Positions 16,150 through 24,348 of a stretch of 64,000 nt of DNA are shown piece by piece. The notes beneath the pieces are model-generated. The model was not told the DNA's origin. It was given only the letters and a program-made list of their open reading frames with translations, and did no database searches. Positions within the stretch are counted from its first letter, which is position 1; every line of letters starts with the position of its first letter. Both the position numbers and the translations under genes were made by a program. Origin of the DNA: Clostridia bacterium (GTDB lineage: Bacteria; Bacillota; Clostridia; Lachnospirales; Anaerotignaceae); NCBI GenBank assembly GCA_022786605.1, contig JALFWW010000025.1, positions 1 to 64,000 of the forward strand, read 5' to 3'.

Positions 16150-17052
16150 TTATACCTGCAAATGCTTACGAATGGAGGTCACACTGCCTACCACACCCAG
16201 CAAAATACCAAAAATCAACGCCGCAGGCAGAACGAATGAAAATACATCGCTTACCACACGGAAATGAACAAAGTTTTCCACAAAGGGAATATGATTGTAG
16301 AACAGGCTTACAGTCTTGCCATACATGGGCATACCCACCAGCATAGGCAAAATCGCGCCAATCAGACCAATGATAATCCCTTCAATGATGAATGGCCAGC
16401 GAATGAACCAGTCTGTGGCGCCAACATATTTCATAATGTTGATTTCCACACGGCGGTTCATAACGGAAATTCGAATGGTGTTGATGATAATCATAACGGA
16501 GATCACACCCAGCACCAGCATCACCAAAATGCCGGCAATCTGGAACACATTGCTGATGCTCATAAGCATTTCAGACAGGGACTGTCCATATTCCACTTTG
16601 TCAACGCCTTCGATTTTCTGCAGTTCCGCCAGTACCGCATCCTGAGATTCAATCTGATCCAGTTCCACCTGGAAAGAATGGGACAGGGGGTTATTGCTGT
16701 CATCCAGACCGATGAAAATATCCTCATCCGCCCCCCACTGATCTTTCAGCTGATCCAGCGCGTCTGTGGGAGAAATATAAGTCACATTTGTGACATGATC
16801 CAAACCGGAAATGGTCGTTTTCATATTTTCGATGTCCTCACTGGTCAGATCCCCTTTCAGGAATACGGAAATCCCAATGGAATCTTCCATCTGATCCAGC
16901 ATATACTGCAGATTGCTTACCACACAGTAGGAAAAGGACATGATGGAAATGCAGGCTGCTACCGCAATGATAGAAGCCACGGTCATCAGCAGATTCTTTT
17001 TCAGCCCGCTGAAACCTTCTTTCAAAAAATATCGGATTGTACTAGGCCTCAT
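16150..17052 (-). CDS. ftsX: Cell division protein FtsX (permease-like)
   Basis: The ~300-residue protein has one N-terminal span, an extracellular domain (about 45-165) and three C-terminal spans (around VMLVLGVISVMIIINTIRI, WPFIIEGIIIGLIGAILPM and FVLPAALIFGILLGVVGSV), the FtsX layout. With FtsE it transmits ATP hydrolysis to peptidoglycan hydrolases outside the cell. Two in-frame ATGs are possible (17058 and 17052). I use the second, which matches how relatives begin (MRxSTIRYF). It overlaps the end of ftsE. Confidence 0.93.
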   Translation of the reverse strand: MRPSTIRYFLKEGFSGLKKNLLMTVASIIAVAACISIMSFSYCVVSNLQYMLDQMEDSIGISVFLKGDLTSEDIENMKTTISGLDHVTNVTYISPTDALDQLKDQWGADEDIFIGLDDSNNPLSHSFQVELDQIESQDAVLAELQKIEGVDKVEYGQSLSEMLMSISNVFQIAGILVMLVLGVISVMIIINTIRISVMNRRVEINIMKYVGATDWFIRWPFIIEGIIIGLIGAILPMLVGMPMYGKTVSLFYNHIPFVENFVHFRVVSDVFSFVLPAALIFGILLGVVGSVTSIRKHLQV

Positions 17053-17728
17053 CGTCATACCCACCTTTTTCTATGTCTCTGATAATATGTCCGCGTTTCA
17101 AAGTAACCACGCGTTTCTGCATGGCATCTACAATATCCTTCGCATGGGTTGCCATAACGATGGTGGTGCCGCGTTTGTTGATGTCATCCAGCAGCTGCAT
17201 AATACCCCATGCTGTTTCCGGGTCCAAGTTACCTGTTGGTTCGTCACAGATCAAAATGGGCGGATTGTTTACAATGGCTCTTGCCAGAGCTGTTCTCTGC
17301 TGTTCCCCGCCGGAAAGCTGGTTTGGATAGCTTCTGCCCTTCTGTCCCAGACCTACCAGTGCCAATACCGCAGGCACGTTTCTGCGGATGATACGGCTGG
17401 GTGCCTCAATGACACGCATAGCAAACGCCACATTTTCATAAACAGTCTTATTGGGCAGCAAACGGAAATCCTGGAATACTACCCCCAGATTACGGCGCAG
17501 ATAAGGAATCTGCCGTCTGGAAAGCTCATTGGTTTTCACCCGGTTGATGATGATCTCCCCGGAAGTGGGGTCCAGCTCTTTCAAAAGCAGTTTGATCAAA
17601 GTAGATTTACCGGAACCACTGGAGCCTACGATAAATACAAAATCGCCTTTTTTGATATGTAAATTCAGTTCCTCAACACCTTTTGAGCCGTTGGGGTATA
17701 CTTTTGTTACATCATGAAGTCGAATCAA
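17042..17728 (-). CDS. ftsE: Cell division ATP-binding protein FtsE
   Basis: The 228-residue ATPase is the standard length for FtsE. Motifs are VGSSGSGKSTLIKLLL (Walker A), LSGGEQQRTALARAI (signature) and ILICDEPTGNLDPE (Walker B). The start is a TTG with GGGAG seven bases upstream; the upstream extension of the frame has no family similarity. It overlaps ftsX. A good promoter lies about 80 bases upstream at 17805-17833. Confidence 0.95.
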   Translation of the reverse strand: MIRLHDVTKVYPNGSKGVEELNLHIKKGDFVFIVGSSGSGKSTLIKLLLKELDPTSGEIIINRVKTNELSRRQIPYLRRNLGVVFQDFRLLPNKTVYENVAFAMRVIEAPSRIIRRNVPAVLALVGLGQKGRSYPNQLSGGEQQRTALARAIVNNPPILICDEPTGNLDPETAWGIMQLLDDINKRGTTIVMATHAKDIVDAMQKRVVTLKRGHIIRDIEKGGYDDEA

Positions 17729-17804
17729 AACGTATCTCCCTTTCTTTACAAAATTTGACGGAAAAACAGCCAATCCTCTCTTTTTCCGTCCCAAACACCA
17801 TAAA

Positions 17805-17833
17805 ATTATAGCATAAAACAGATACCCTCACAA
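17805..17833 (-). promoter_or_regulatory. Sigma-A-type promoter of ftsEX
   Basis: TTGTGA (17828-17833) and TATAAT (17805-17810) on the minus strand are separated by 17 bases. Confidence 0.75.
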
Positions 17834-17895
17834 GGGCAAAACCTTTGGCAAATGTGAAAATTCCGTGAATTTCATCGGTTTTCACCAAAAAACGC

Positions 17896-17976
17896 AAAAA
17901 GACCGCCTTCCGTTTTCCCCGAAAGACGGTCCCCTTTTCGCCCCTGTATGGAATTGCCAAAGGCACATTTTGTGCT
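17896..17976 (-). ncRNA. Predicted ~80-nt small RNA or attenuated leader upstream of ftsE
   Basis: A promoter at 17983-18011 would start an RNA that forms a small hairpin (GCACA-AAA-TGTGC), a single-stranded middle part, and then an 11-bp terminator hairpin (17931-17921 with 17911-17901, two G-U pairs) followed by TTTTT. There is no start codon with a ribosome site and no coding frame. The CCTTTGGCAA segment in this RNA can pair with TTGCCAAAGG located beyond the terminator (17842-17851), so a readthrough RNA could refold. It is either a stand-alone sRNA or an attenuator for ftsEX. Confidence 0.5.
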
Positions 17977-17982
17977 TTTTCG

Positions 17983-18011
17983 ATTATAGCACAGAAAAAG
18001 GGGCGCAACAA
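17983..18011 (-). promoter_or_regulatory. Promoter of the predicted small RNA
   Basis: TTGTTG (18006-18011) and TATAAT (17983-17988) on the minus strand have a 17-base spacer, and TGC precedes the -10, making it an extended -10 as well. It lies between the cdaR-type gene terminator and ftsE. Confidence 0.7.
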
Positions 18012-18065
18012 GTCGTTTGCCCTTCCATATTCTTAAGAATCCATAAATCTTATGACACCTCAAAA

Positions 18066-18094
18066 AAATCTCCTGCCCTCAGAGCAGGAGATTT
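18066..18094 (-). terminator. Terminator of the PucR/CdaR-type regulator gene
   Basis: AAATCTCCTGC and GCAGGAGATTT form an 11-bp stem around a 7-base loop, followed on the minus strand by a T-run; it lies 14 bases after the stop codon. Confidence 0.88.
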
Positions 18095-18107
18095 CAAGTA
18101 TTTTTTC

Positions 18108-19199
18108 TTAATAAGCCATTTTGTCCATGTACATCATGTACTTGCTTACCATCAGTGTGATTTTGAAAATGATGGCGTCATCAAAGTTTCTCAAATCCAG
18201 ACCTGTCATTTTCTGCAGTTTATCCAGACGATATACCAGCGTATTTCTGTGGATATAGAGCTGACGGCTGGTTTCGGATACGTTCAGGTTGTTTTCAAAG
18301 AATTTGTTTACGGTTGCCAGTGTTTCATCATCGAAATCGTCCATAGTCAGACCATGCAGTACTTCTTTGATGAACATTCTGCAAAGAGGCAGAGGCAGCT
18401 GATAAATCAGACGACCGATGCCCAGTTTTTCATAGTTGACGATATATTTGTCTGTTTCAAAGATTTTGCCAACTTCCAGAGCCATTTTGGCTTCTTTGTA
18501 AGAACGGGATACGTCTTTCAGGTCGCCTACAACGGTACCGCTGGAAATATAAACTTTGCTGTTTGTTTCTGTGTTCAGTGTTTCTTCGATAACTTTCGCG
18601 ATGCGGTCGATTTCATCTGTGGCTTCTTTGTCACGGAGTTCTTTTACCAGAATGATGCTGTGTTCATCCACCGCTGTCACAAAATCTTTTGTTTTCGCAG
18701 GGAAAATGCCTCTGACGATTTCCACAACATTCATTTCTTTGTCGATGTTTGTTTCGATGAGGTATACGATTCTGCTTACATTGTTTTCAATGTGCAGTTT
18801 TTTCGCACGGCTGTAGATATCCACCAGCAGCAGGTTATCCAGCAGCAGGTTTTTGATAAAGTTGTCTTTGTCGTATCTTTCTTTATAAGCCACCAGCAGA
18901 CTCTGAATCTGGAACGCAGCGATCTTGCCGATGCGGTAGCCTTCTTCGTCTTCGCCTTTTACCTGTACCACATATTCGGGTACGCCGTTATCATAAATCT
19001 TGAAATACTGATACCCCAGAATCAACTGGCTTTCAGCCTGAGAGCCCACAAAATTTTCCACCGCGTCAATCTGGCGTCCAATCATGTTTTCTTCCGTGGT
19101 AGCAATGACCTTGCCTTCCTTTTCCACGACGCTCAATTCTTTTCTCGTAATGTTTTTCAGTCCATCAATGGTACTCTGTAAAATCTGATTGGAAATCAT
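18108..19199 (-). CDS. PucR/CdaR family transcriptional regulator
   Basis: The 363-residue protein has the CdaR-type N-terminal sensor start (MISNQILQSTIDGL, GKVIATTEENMIG), a middle GGDEF-like degenerate region, and the PucR C-terminal helix-turn-helix (LNVSETSRQLYIHRNTLVYR). CdaR proteins sense sugar diacids or glycerate and activate uptake and glycerate-kinase genes. A glycerate kinase is encoded 19 kb away (38375-39625) and could be a target; this is inference. Transcribed alone, with its own terminator. Confidence 0.88.
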   Translation of the reverse strand: MISNQILQSTIDGLKNITRKELSVVEKEGKVIATTEENMIGRQIDAVENFVGSQAESQLILGYQYFKIYDNGVPEYVVQVKGEDEEGYRIGKIAAFQIQSLLVAYKERYDKDNFIKNLLLDNLLLVDIYSRAKKLHIENNVSRIVYLIETNIDKEMNVVEIVRGIFPAKTKDFVTAVDEHSIILVKELRDKEATDEIDRIAKVIEETLNTETNSKVYISSGTVVGDLKDVSRSYKEAKMALEVGKIFETDKYIVNYEKLGIGRLIYQLPLPLCRMFIKEVLHGLTMDDFDDETLATVNKFFENNLNVSETSRQLYIHRNTLVYRLDKLQKMTGLDLRNFDDAIIFKITLMVSKYMMYMDKMAY

Positions 19200-19344
19200 G
19201 CGCTATCACCTCAAATGAATTATTTTTTCCTATGTGCCGCCTGCCTTTGAACGGACAGGATTCCTGTCAAAAGTGCCGAAAAACAGTATCGCCCTGCGTT
19301 ATTCAAATAGCCTAAATACATTTTATAACAAAATGCTGAAAAAA

Positions 19345-19383
19345 GAAAGAGAATTTGCAAAAAAAACATACAAATTCTCTTTC
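19345..19383 (-). terminator. Hairpin terminator downstream of the YitT-type gene
   Basis: GAAAGAGAATTTG and CAAATTCTCTTTC form a perfect 13-bp stem; a T-rich run follows on the minus strand. It is about 110 bases past the YitT stop and upstream of the regulator gene. Confidence 0.65.
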
Positions 19384-19492
19384 GACCTTATTTTTTCATA
19401 AAAAACATAGTCTTTTTTTATCTAAACTGTCTTGATTTTTGTCCACGGAATGCCCAAAAGCCCTTTTTTCCCGTTTTTTGGCTTCGTCTTTT

Positions 19493-20350
19493 TTACTTAT
19501 GAAATTCCTTATCCCCCAAAACATCCCACATATCTGATAAGAGAAAGTATGCCTTTCTGTCAATATTCATGATAAGACTTTTGACCAAAGAAAGGTCTTT
19601 TTGCGAAAAAACACAATACAGCACATTTTGTCCTTTTTCCGGGCAATTTTCCATGTCCAAAAGTGACATAACACCTCTTCCCCTGAGCGCTGCCAGCCCT
19701 TCCGCCATGGCTTTTCCCTCTTCTGTCACAATAACCGCTGCCCGGACGCTGCTGCCCCCTTCTGCTACACGTCCCATGACTTTCTCCATGATCCCAACCG
19801 CAAGAATGGCATAGAGCGTATGAGTGGGACCAAAAGTTACCAGTCCCAACAAAATGATGGAGCCATCCAGCCAGAGCACCAGCCTTGCCACAGAAACATG
19901 ACGGAAAAGCCCCTCATGGAGCAAAGCCGCCGCCAAGTCCACACCGCCAGTGGTAGCACCGCCCCGCAGCACCAACCCCAGCCCTGCTCCCATGAGCACA
20001 CCGCCATAAGCCGCCGCTGTCAGCAAATCCCCCTGATACATAGGAAAGCGTGCCGCAATGTAAAGCATGACAGAAAACAAAAGGGAAGTCAGTATGGTCT
20101 TTCCCAAAAACTGCCTTCCCTGTGCGTACCACGCCAAAAGAAACAGCGGCACGTTCAGGGCTGTATTCACCAGCCACAGGGGAACAGCCGGACCACCCAG
20201 CCTGCGGGACACATCATCCAGAATCATCCCCAGACCGGAAATCCCCCCTGCCACCAATTCCATAGGCTCCAGAAAATTCTGAACGCCTACAGCCAGCAGT
20301 GCCGTTCCTGCCAAAAGCATACCATATGCCGCGTATTTCTTTTTCTCCAT
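19493..20350 (-). CDS. YitT family membrane protein (DUF161/DUF2179)
   Basis: The 285-residue protein has about six membrane spans with the YitT pattern (GVQNFLEPMELVAGGISGLG, GLGLVLRGGATTGGVDLAA) and a C-terminal soluble DUF2179 domain (about 205-280). The transport role of the family is not established; several members are widespread in Firmicutes. It lies next to the envelope polymer cluster and is encoded 27 bases after the TagA-like gene on the same strand. Confidence 0.9.
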   Translation of the reverse strand: MEKKKYAAYGMLLAGTALLAVGVQNFLEPMELVAGGISGLGMILDDVSRRLGGPAVPLWLVNTALNVPLFLLAWYAQGRQFLGKTILTSLLFSVMLYIAARFPMYQGDLLTAAAYGGVLMGAGLGLVLRGGATTGGVDLAAALLHEGLFRHVSVARLVLWLDGSIILLGLVTFGPTHTLYAILAVGIMEKVMGRVAEGGSSVRAAVIVTEEGKAMAEGLAALRGRGVMSLLDMENCPEKGQNVLYCVFSQKDLSLVKSLIMNIDRKAYFLLSDMWDVLGDKEFHK

Positions 20351-20377
20351 ATTTTATTCGCCGCCTTTATCCCGAGA

Positions 20378-21109
20378 TTATCTCTTTTTCTGTTTTCTCA
20401 GGACTGTCAGCGCAAATTTCGGCAGACGCATCATACGCCGCCATCTGGTGGGCTGTGTGATCAAGCGGTAGAACCATTCCAGACCTAATTTGCGGAACAG
20501 CTTCGGCGCCCGTTTCACATTGCCTGCCATCACGTCAAAACTGCCGCCAACGCCAATGGCAACCTTCGCGCCCACTTCTTCCAAATGTTCGTAAATCCAT
20601 TTTTCCTGTTTGGGTGCGCCCAGTCCTACCAATAGTATGGACGGAGAAAGACGTTTTATGTCCGCAATGATTTTCTTTTCTTCTTCTGCGTCAAAATAGC
20701 CGTTGTGTCCGCCGACGATCTTCAGACCGGAATACACTTTTTTCATCTGTCTTGCAGCATTGGAAGCCACCCCCGGCGCGCCGCCGAAAAAGTATACACT
20801 TTCATCCTTTCCGGCAATGCGGCTGAAAATATTCTGTGTCAGGTCATAACCTGCCACTCTTTCTGTCAGCAGAATTTCGCTGTAGCGGCTTGCCCATACG
20901 ACACCAATGCCGTCAGGCACTACCAAATCCGCTTCCCGCAGAATCTTCATCAATTCTTTATTCTGCTGCGCCTCCATCACGATTTCCGGGTTGGGTGTGC
21001 AGATATAATGCTGCTTGCCGTCTGCCAAAAATCCCATAACCTTTTCCACAGCCTCCGCCATGGTCAAAGCGTCAAAAGGCACATCCAAAATCTGTGTCAT
21101 TTTTCTCAT
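20378..21109 (-). CDS. WecG/TagA/CpsF family glycosyltransferase
   Basis: The 243-residue protein has the family motifs CTPNPEIVMEAQ, VVPDGIGVVWASR, YFFGGAPGV and LLVGLGAPKQEKWI. Members transfer N-acetylmannosamine or similar sugars to a lipid-linked acceptor at the start of wall-polymer synthesis (TagA in teichoic acid, WecG in enterobacterial antigen). It lies directly downstream of the GT4-CsaB fusion, which suggests a pyruvylated secondary wall polymer made by this cluster. Confidence 0.92.
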   Translation of the reverse strand: MRKMTQILDVPFDALTMAEAVEKVMGFLADGKQHYICTPNPEIVMEAQQNKELMKILREADLVVPDGIGVVWASRYSEILLTERVAGYDLTQNIFSRIAGKDESVYFFGGAPGVASNAARQMKKVYSGLKIVGGHNGYFDAEEEKKIIADIKRLSPSILLVGLGAPKQEKWIYEHLEEVGAKVAIGVGGSFDVMAGNVKRAPKLFRKLGLEWFYRLITQPTRWRRMMRLPKFALTVLRKQKKR

Positions 21110-21126
21110 AACTGCCCTTGTCCCCC

Positions 21127-23358
21127 TTATTTCCGTTTCTCCAGCAGGCGCATGAGATATTTCTCATTGCGGTGAGCCATCTGGTTCAGGTGTTTTGCCT
21201 TTTCTTCCAGTTTTGTCACATAAGCCTGTTTGTTTTTCACAATATCATCAATGAGTCCCAATGTATGTTCCATGTCGAAGCTCTTCAGGTCACCGCCGCT
21301 GGGCATTTCCAGTTTGTCCAGATAGTATTCGATCTTCGGATCATATACAAAGCCCACCAGAGGCACATGCTGTCTTGCCGCAAAAATCAATGTATGCAGA
21401 CGCATGCTGAGGATAAAGTCCGCTGTGGAAATGATGCCCATCACTTCGCTGGGCGCGTAGCTGCCCCGCAAAATATAAGCGGGCTGTTCCATTTTCTTCT
21501 GGACTTTTTCGCTGATGGTAATGTCGTTTGGCATCTGCATTGCCAAAAAGACGATATTCCGGTTATATTTTTCCACAATGGTATCGCAAAGTTTTGCGAA
21601 ACGGGAAATGAATTTGTCCATATCTCTCCAGTTTCTTACAGAAACCACCACCAAAGGTTTATCCTGCGGGATACCTTCCTTATCCAGCAGACGGTACGCT
21701 TCTTCTCTGGCAATACCGTCCATGGTGAATACAGGGTCAGCGGTCACAAAGCATTTTTTAGGGTTCACCCCCATGCTCAGCAATTCTTCGTAGGAATTTT
21801 CTTCTCTCAAAGTAATGAGGTCAGCCTTGTTCACCACCTGTTTCACCAGTCTGCGGTTGCGCTTGCCGGAAACAGGTCCAATGCCGTTGGCATAAAGCAT
21901 GACTTTTTTCCGCATGAATTTTGCCGTTGCTGTAATGGAAAGGTAGTACATCAAAGAGCGTGTGCTGGTGCTGTCCTGCAAAAGGGAACCGCCGCCGCTG
22001 AGGAGGGCGTCACTGTGATGGATGGCACGGAGCACATCCCGCACACCAAAACGATAAACAGCTTCAATGCCGTATTTTTCTCTTGTTTCCACTGGTTTGT
22101 TGGACAATACGGTAATGTGGTAATTGTCCCCCAATTCCTGAATGTTCTTGTGCATGGAAAGCATGATGGCTTCGTCACCTGTATTGTTAAAGCCATAATA
22201 GCCGCTCATAACCACATGATACTGTTTTTCGTGGCTTTCTTTCCACGCCGCGTCATAAGCCTTTGCGCTGTCCTGTGCCATTCTTGTCACGGAGTAATAG
22301 CGGAAGATGACTTCTCTGCCGTAAGCACCGGCTTTTTCTCTTTCTTCTGGTGTCATGTTGCAGAAAGCATATACCGTATCTCTATACAGCTTGTCTTCTT
22401 CGGACATTTCACATCCACGACAGCAGAAGTTGTTTTCCTGGGCCATAGCCAGTTTTTCTTCGCCAAACAGACCAATATAGCCTTCGTTTCCGGCAACAAT
22501 AACCGTTTTCCCTGCCGCCATAGCTTCCAGTGCCGCGCGGCTGACGCCGATGAATACATCTGCCACAGAAACCAGTTCATTGATATCTGTTCTTGCGCCA
22601 GTCATGGTGATACATTCTCTGCCCAGTTTTTTGTTGACACCTTTGCTCTTTTCCAGCAGTTCGTCAAAGACATCGCCGCCGCCTACGATGATGATGCGCA
22701 GACCAGGAATCTTTTCCGCCAGCTTCGGTGTGATCTCAATGAGCTGTCTTGCCACCATGGCACGGCTTTCATCCATACGGCTCACATAAACCAATGTGGG
22801 TTCTTCCCCTGTCAAATGGAATTCCTGACGGACTTTGGTACTGTCCGTTTCGGGAGAAAACTTGTCTGTGTCAATGCCATTGATGGTTACGAAAATATTT
22901 TCGCTGCGCACATGATAGTTGTCCATCAAATACTGCTTGATGTCCTCACTGACCGCAACGACTTTCTGACCCCAGTTGGTCAGATATTTCAGCCCCATAC
23001 CTGTGTAAAATACCCAGTGCGCGGAGGTGACAAATGTAAATTTCAGTTTCTTTTTCAGCATGCCGCAGATAAAGCCGGGGATTCTGGCATGAGAATGAAC
23101 AATGTCCGGTTTTTCCTTGCGGATGATCTTTTTCAGCAGCATGTAAGATTTCATCATCTTCATCACATTGCGCTGATTCATGGGCACTTTGTAATGACGG
23201 ATCCCCGCTTCCGCCAGTTCCTGTTCGTAAACGCCGCCGTTGGACGCGACGATGATGTCATAGCCCTGCTTTTTCAGTTCTTTGGAAAGTTCCACTACAT
23301 GGGTTTCCGCGCCGCCGATATCCAACCCCATCAGCGTCATCAATATTTTGTATTTCAT
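21127..23358 (-). CDS. csaB: GT4 glycosyltransferase fused to CsaB polysaccharide pyruvyl transferase
   Basis: The 743-residue protein joins two enzymes. Residues 1-370 are a GT4 glycosyltransferase (MGLDIGGAETHVVELSKEL, VHSHARIPGF, VSRMDESRAMVARQLIE, AALEAMAAGKTVIVAGNEG). Residues ~385-743 are a CsaB-type pyruvyl transferase (VMSGYYGFNNTGDEAIM, SGGGSLLQDSTSTRSLMYY, NGIGPVSGKRNRRL). CsaB adds ketal-pyruvate to the wall polymer to which SLH-domain S-layer proteins bind. The fusion would couple sugar addition and pyruvylation. The ATG at 23358 follows AGGTGGGACGAGT. Confidence 0.9.
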   Translation of the reverse strand: MKYKILMTLMGLDIGGAETHVVELSKELKKQGYDIIVASNGGVYEQELAEAGIRHYKVPMNQRNVMKMMKSYMLLKKIIRKEKPDIVHSHARIPGFICGMLKKKLKFTFVTSAHWVFYTGMGLKYLTNWGQKVVAVSEDIKQYLMDNYHVRSENIFVTINGIDTDKFSPETDSTKVRQEFHLTGEEPTLVYVSRMDESRAMVARQLIEITPKLAEKIPGLRIIIVGGGDVFDELLEKSKGVNKKLGRECITMTGARTDINELVSVADVFIGVSRAALEAMAAGKTVIVAGNEGYIGLFGEEKLAMAQENNFCCRGCEMSEEDKLYRDTVYAFCNMTPEEREKAGAYGREVIFRYYSVTRMAQDSAKAYDAAWKESHEKQYHVVMSGYYGFNNTGDEAIMLSMHKNIQELGDNYHITVLSNKPVETREKYGIEAVYRFGVRDVLRAIHHSDALLSGGGSLLQDSTSTRSLMYYLSITATAKFMRKKVMLYANGIGPVSGKRNRRLVKQVVNKADLITLREENSYEELLSMGVNPKKCFVTADPVFTMDGIAREEAYRLLDKEGIPQDKPLVVVSVRNWRDMDKFISRFAKLCDTIVEKYNRNIVFLAMQMPNDITISEKVQKKMEQPAYILRGSYAPSEVMGIISTADFILSMRLHTLIFAARQHVPLVGFVYDPKIEYYLDKLEMPSGGDLKSFDMEHTLGLIDDIVKNKQAYVTKLEEKAKHLNQMAHRNEKYLMRLLEKRK

Positions 23359-23372
23359 ACTCGTCCCACCTG

Positions 23373-23858
23373 TCAAATATCAATCGAAGTTACTTTCATC
23401 TTGGGTTGCGCATATTTTGTATAAACTTCCATTTCGGAATTGGCTTTCATTTCCACAGTACCTTCCGCGAAATAGCCATCTTCCTTTTCAATGATATTGC
23501 CTTCCAACGTCAGGGTAACCCCGTAATACTCAGGATATTCCACCAAAATGGTGTTGCCGCTGTTATCGATGACGTTTTTCATCTTTGGCGCATACTGCAC
23601 ATCGGTAATGGTGCCGATGTAAGTATCTGTTTTTGCGTCATACACCGTATCTCCCACATGCAGGGCATTGACCGTTGCCATACGCACATCGTCAATAAAC
23701 GCTGTATAAGTCACTTTGGTAGCTTCCGCTGTCACACCGGCAGATTCCTTGTGATTGACAACACCGAATTTATATACCCCCGCGGCAGCCAGCGCCACCA
23801 CAACCACCAGAATCAACAAATCTATGATATTGGGTCGTCTTTTCGCCACATTACTCAC
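23373..23858 (-). CDS. DUF4330 family membrane-anchored protein
   Basis: The 161-residue protein has one N-terminal span (IIDLLILVVVVALAAAGVYK) and an extracytoplasmic part of the DUF4330 type. A paralogue is encoded immediately upstream and overlaps it by eight bases. Both lie between two glycosyltransferase genes, suggesting a structural or accessory role in envelope polymer assembly or export. No function is established. Confidence 0.8.
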   Translation of the reverse strand: MSNVAKRRPNIIDLLILVVVVALAAAGVYKFGVVNHKESAGVTAEATKVTYTAFIDDVRMATVNALHVGDTVYDAKTDTYIGTITDVQYAPKMKNVIDNSGNTILVEYPEYYGVTLTLEGNIIEKEDGYFAEGTVEMKANSEMEVYTKYAQPKMKVTSIDI

Positions 23859-24348
23859 CGTCCCTTACTTCTACAATATAGCCTTTGAAGGCGTATCCTT
23901 TGCCTTTGACATTCTGTTCCTTACCGACTTTCACCACATTGCCTTCTACGGTAATGTCCTGATCGGTTTCTGTACCGCTGCCCTCAATTTCCACATAAAT
24001 ATTGCAGTAACCGGGTACCGGCAGCATTTCATACTTGTTTGTGCTGCGGTTGAAATTCACTTCCCGGAACGGTTCTGTCCAGCTGCTTTTCACCGTCCCC
24101 AAATATGCGGAGCTTTTGCTGTCAAAGACCTTGCTCCCTTCCACTGGGAAATTTGCTGTTTCATTCAAAACCTGTCTGCCTTCCACCACATAGGTATATG
24201 TTTTTGTTTCTGCCGCAGTACCGCCGTTGTCTTTCCCACCGGCAACCCAGTACACACCAAATGCCACCGCCGCCAGCAGAACCAGAATGATCAATATATC
24301 CAGACCGTTGAACAGACCGAATATCTTTCTGCTTTTTGTCTTTTCCAT
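23851..24348 (-). CDS. DUF4330 family membrane-anchored protein (paralogue)
   Basis: The 165-residue protein has a single N-terminal span (GLDILIILVLLAAVAFGVYW) and a DUF4330-like outer domain with a repeated pattern of 'VFDSKSSAYLGTVKS' similar to 'VYDAKTDTYIGTITD' in its neighbour. The ATG at 24348 overlaps the stop of the upstream GT4 gene (TGATG), indicating translational coupling. Confidence 0.8.
   Translation of the reverse strand: MEKTKSRKIFGLFNGLDILIILVLLAAVAFGVYWVAGGKDNGGTAAETKTYTYVVEGRQVLNETANFPVEGSKVFDSKSSAYLGTVKSSWTEPFREVNFNRSTNKYEMLPVPGYCNIYVEIEGSGTETDQDITVEGNVVKVGKEQNVKGKGYAFKGYIVEVRDGE

Noticed and set aside
21118..23424. A 768-codon open frame on the plus strand
   Set aside because: It is the mirror of the GT4-CsaB gene. 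It is rich in Phe, His, Cys and Val, has no ribosome site, and matches no family. The minus-strand gene explains the sequence.
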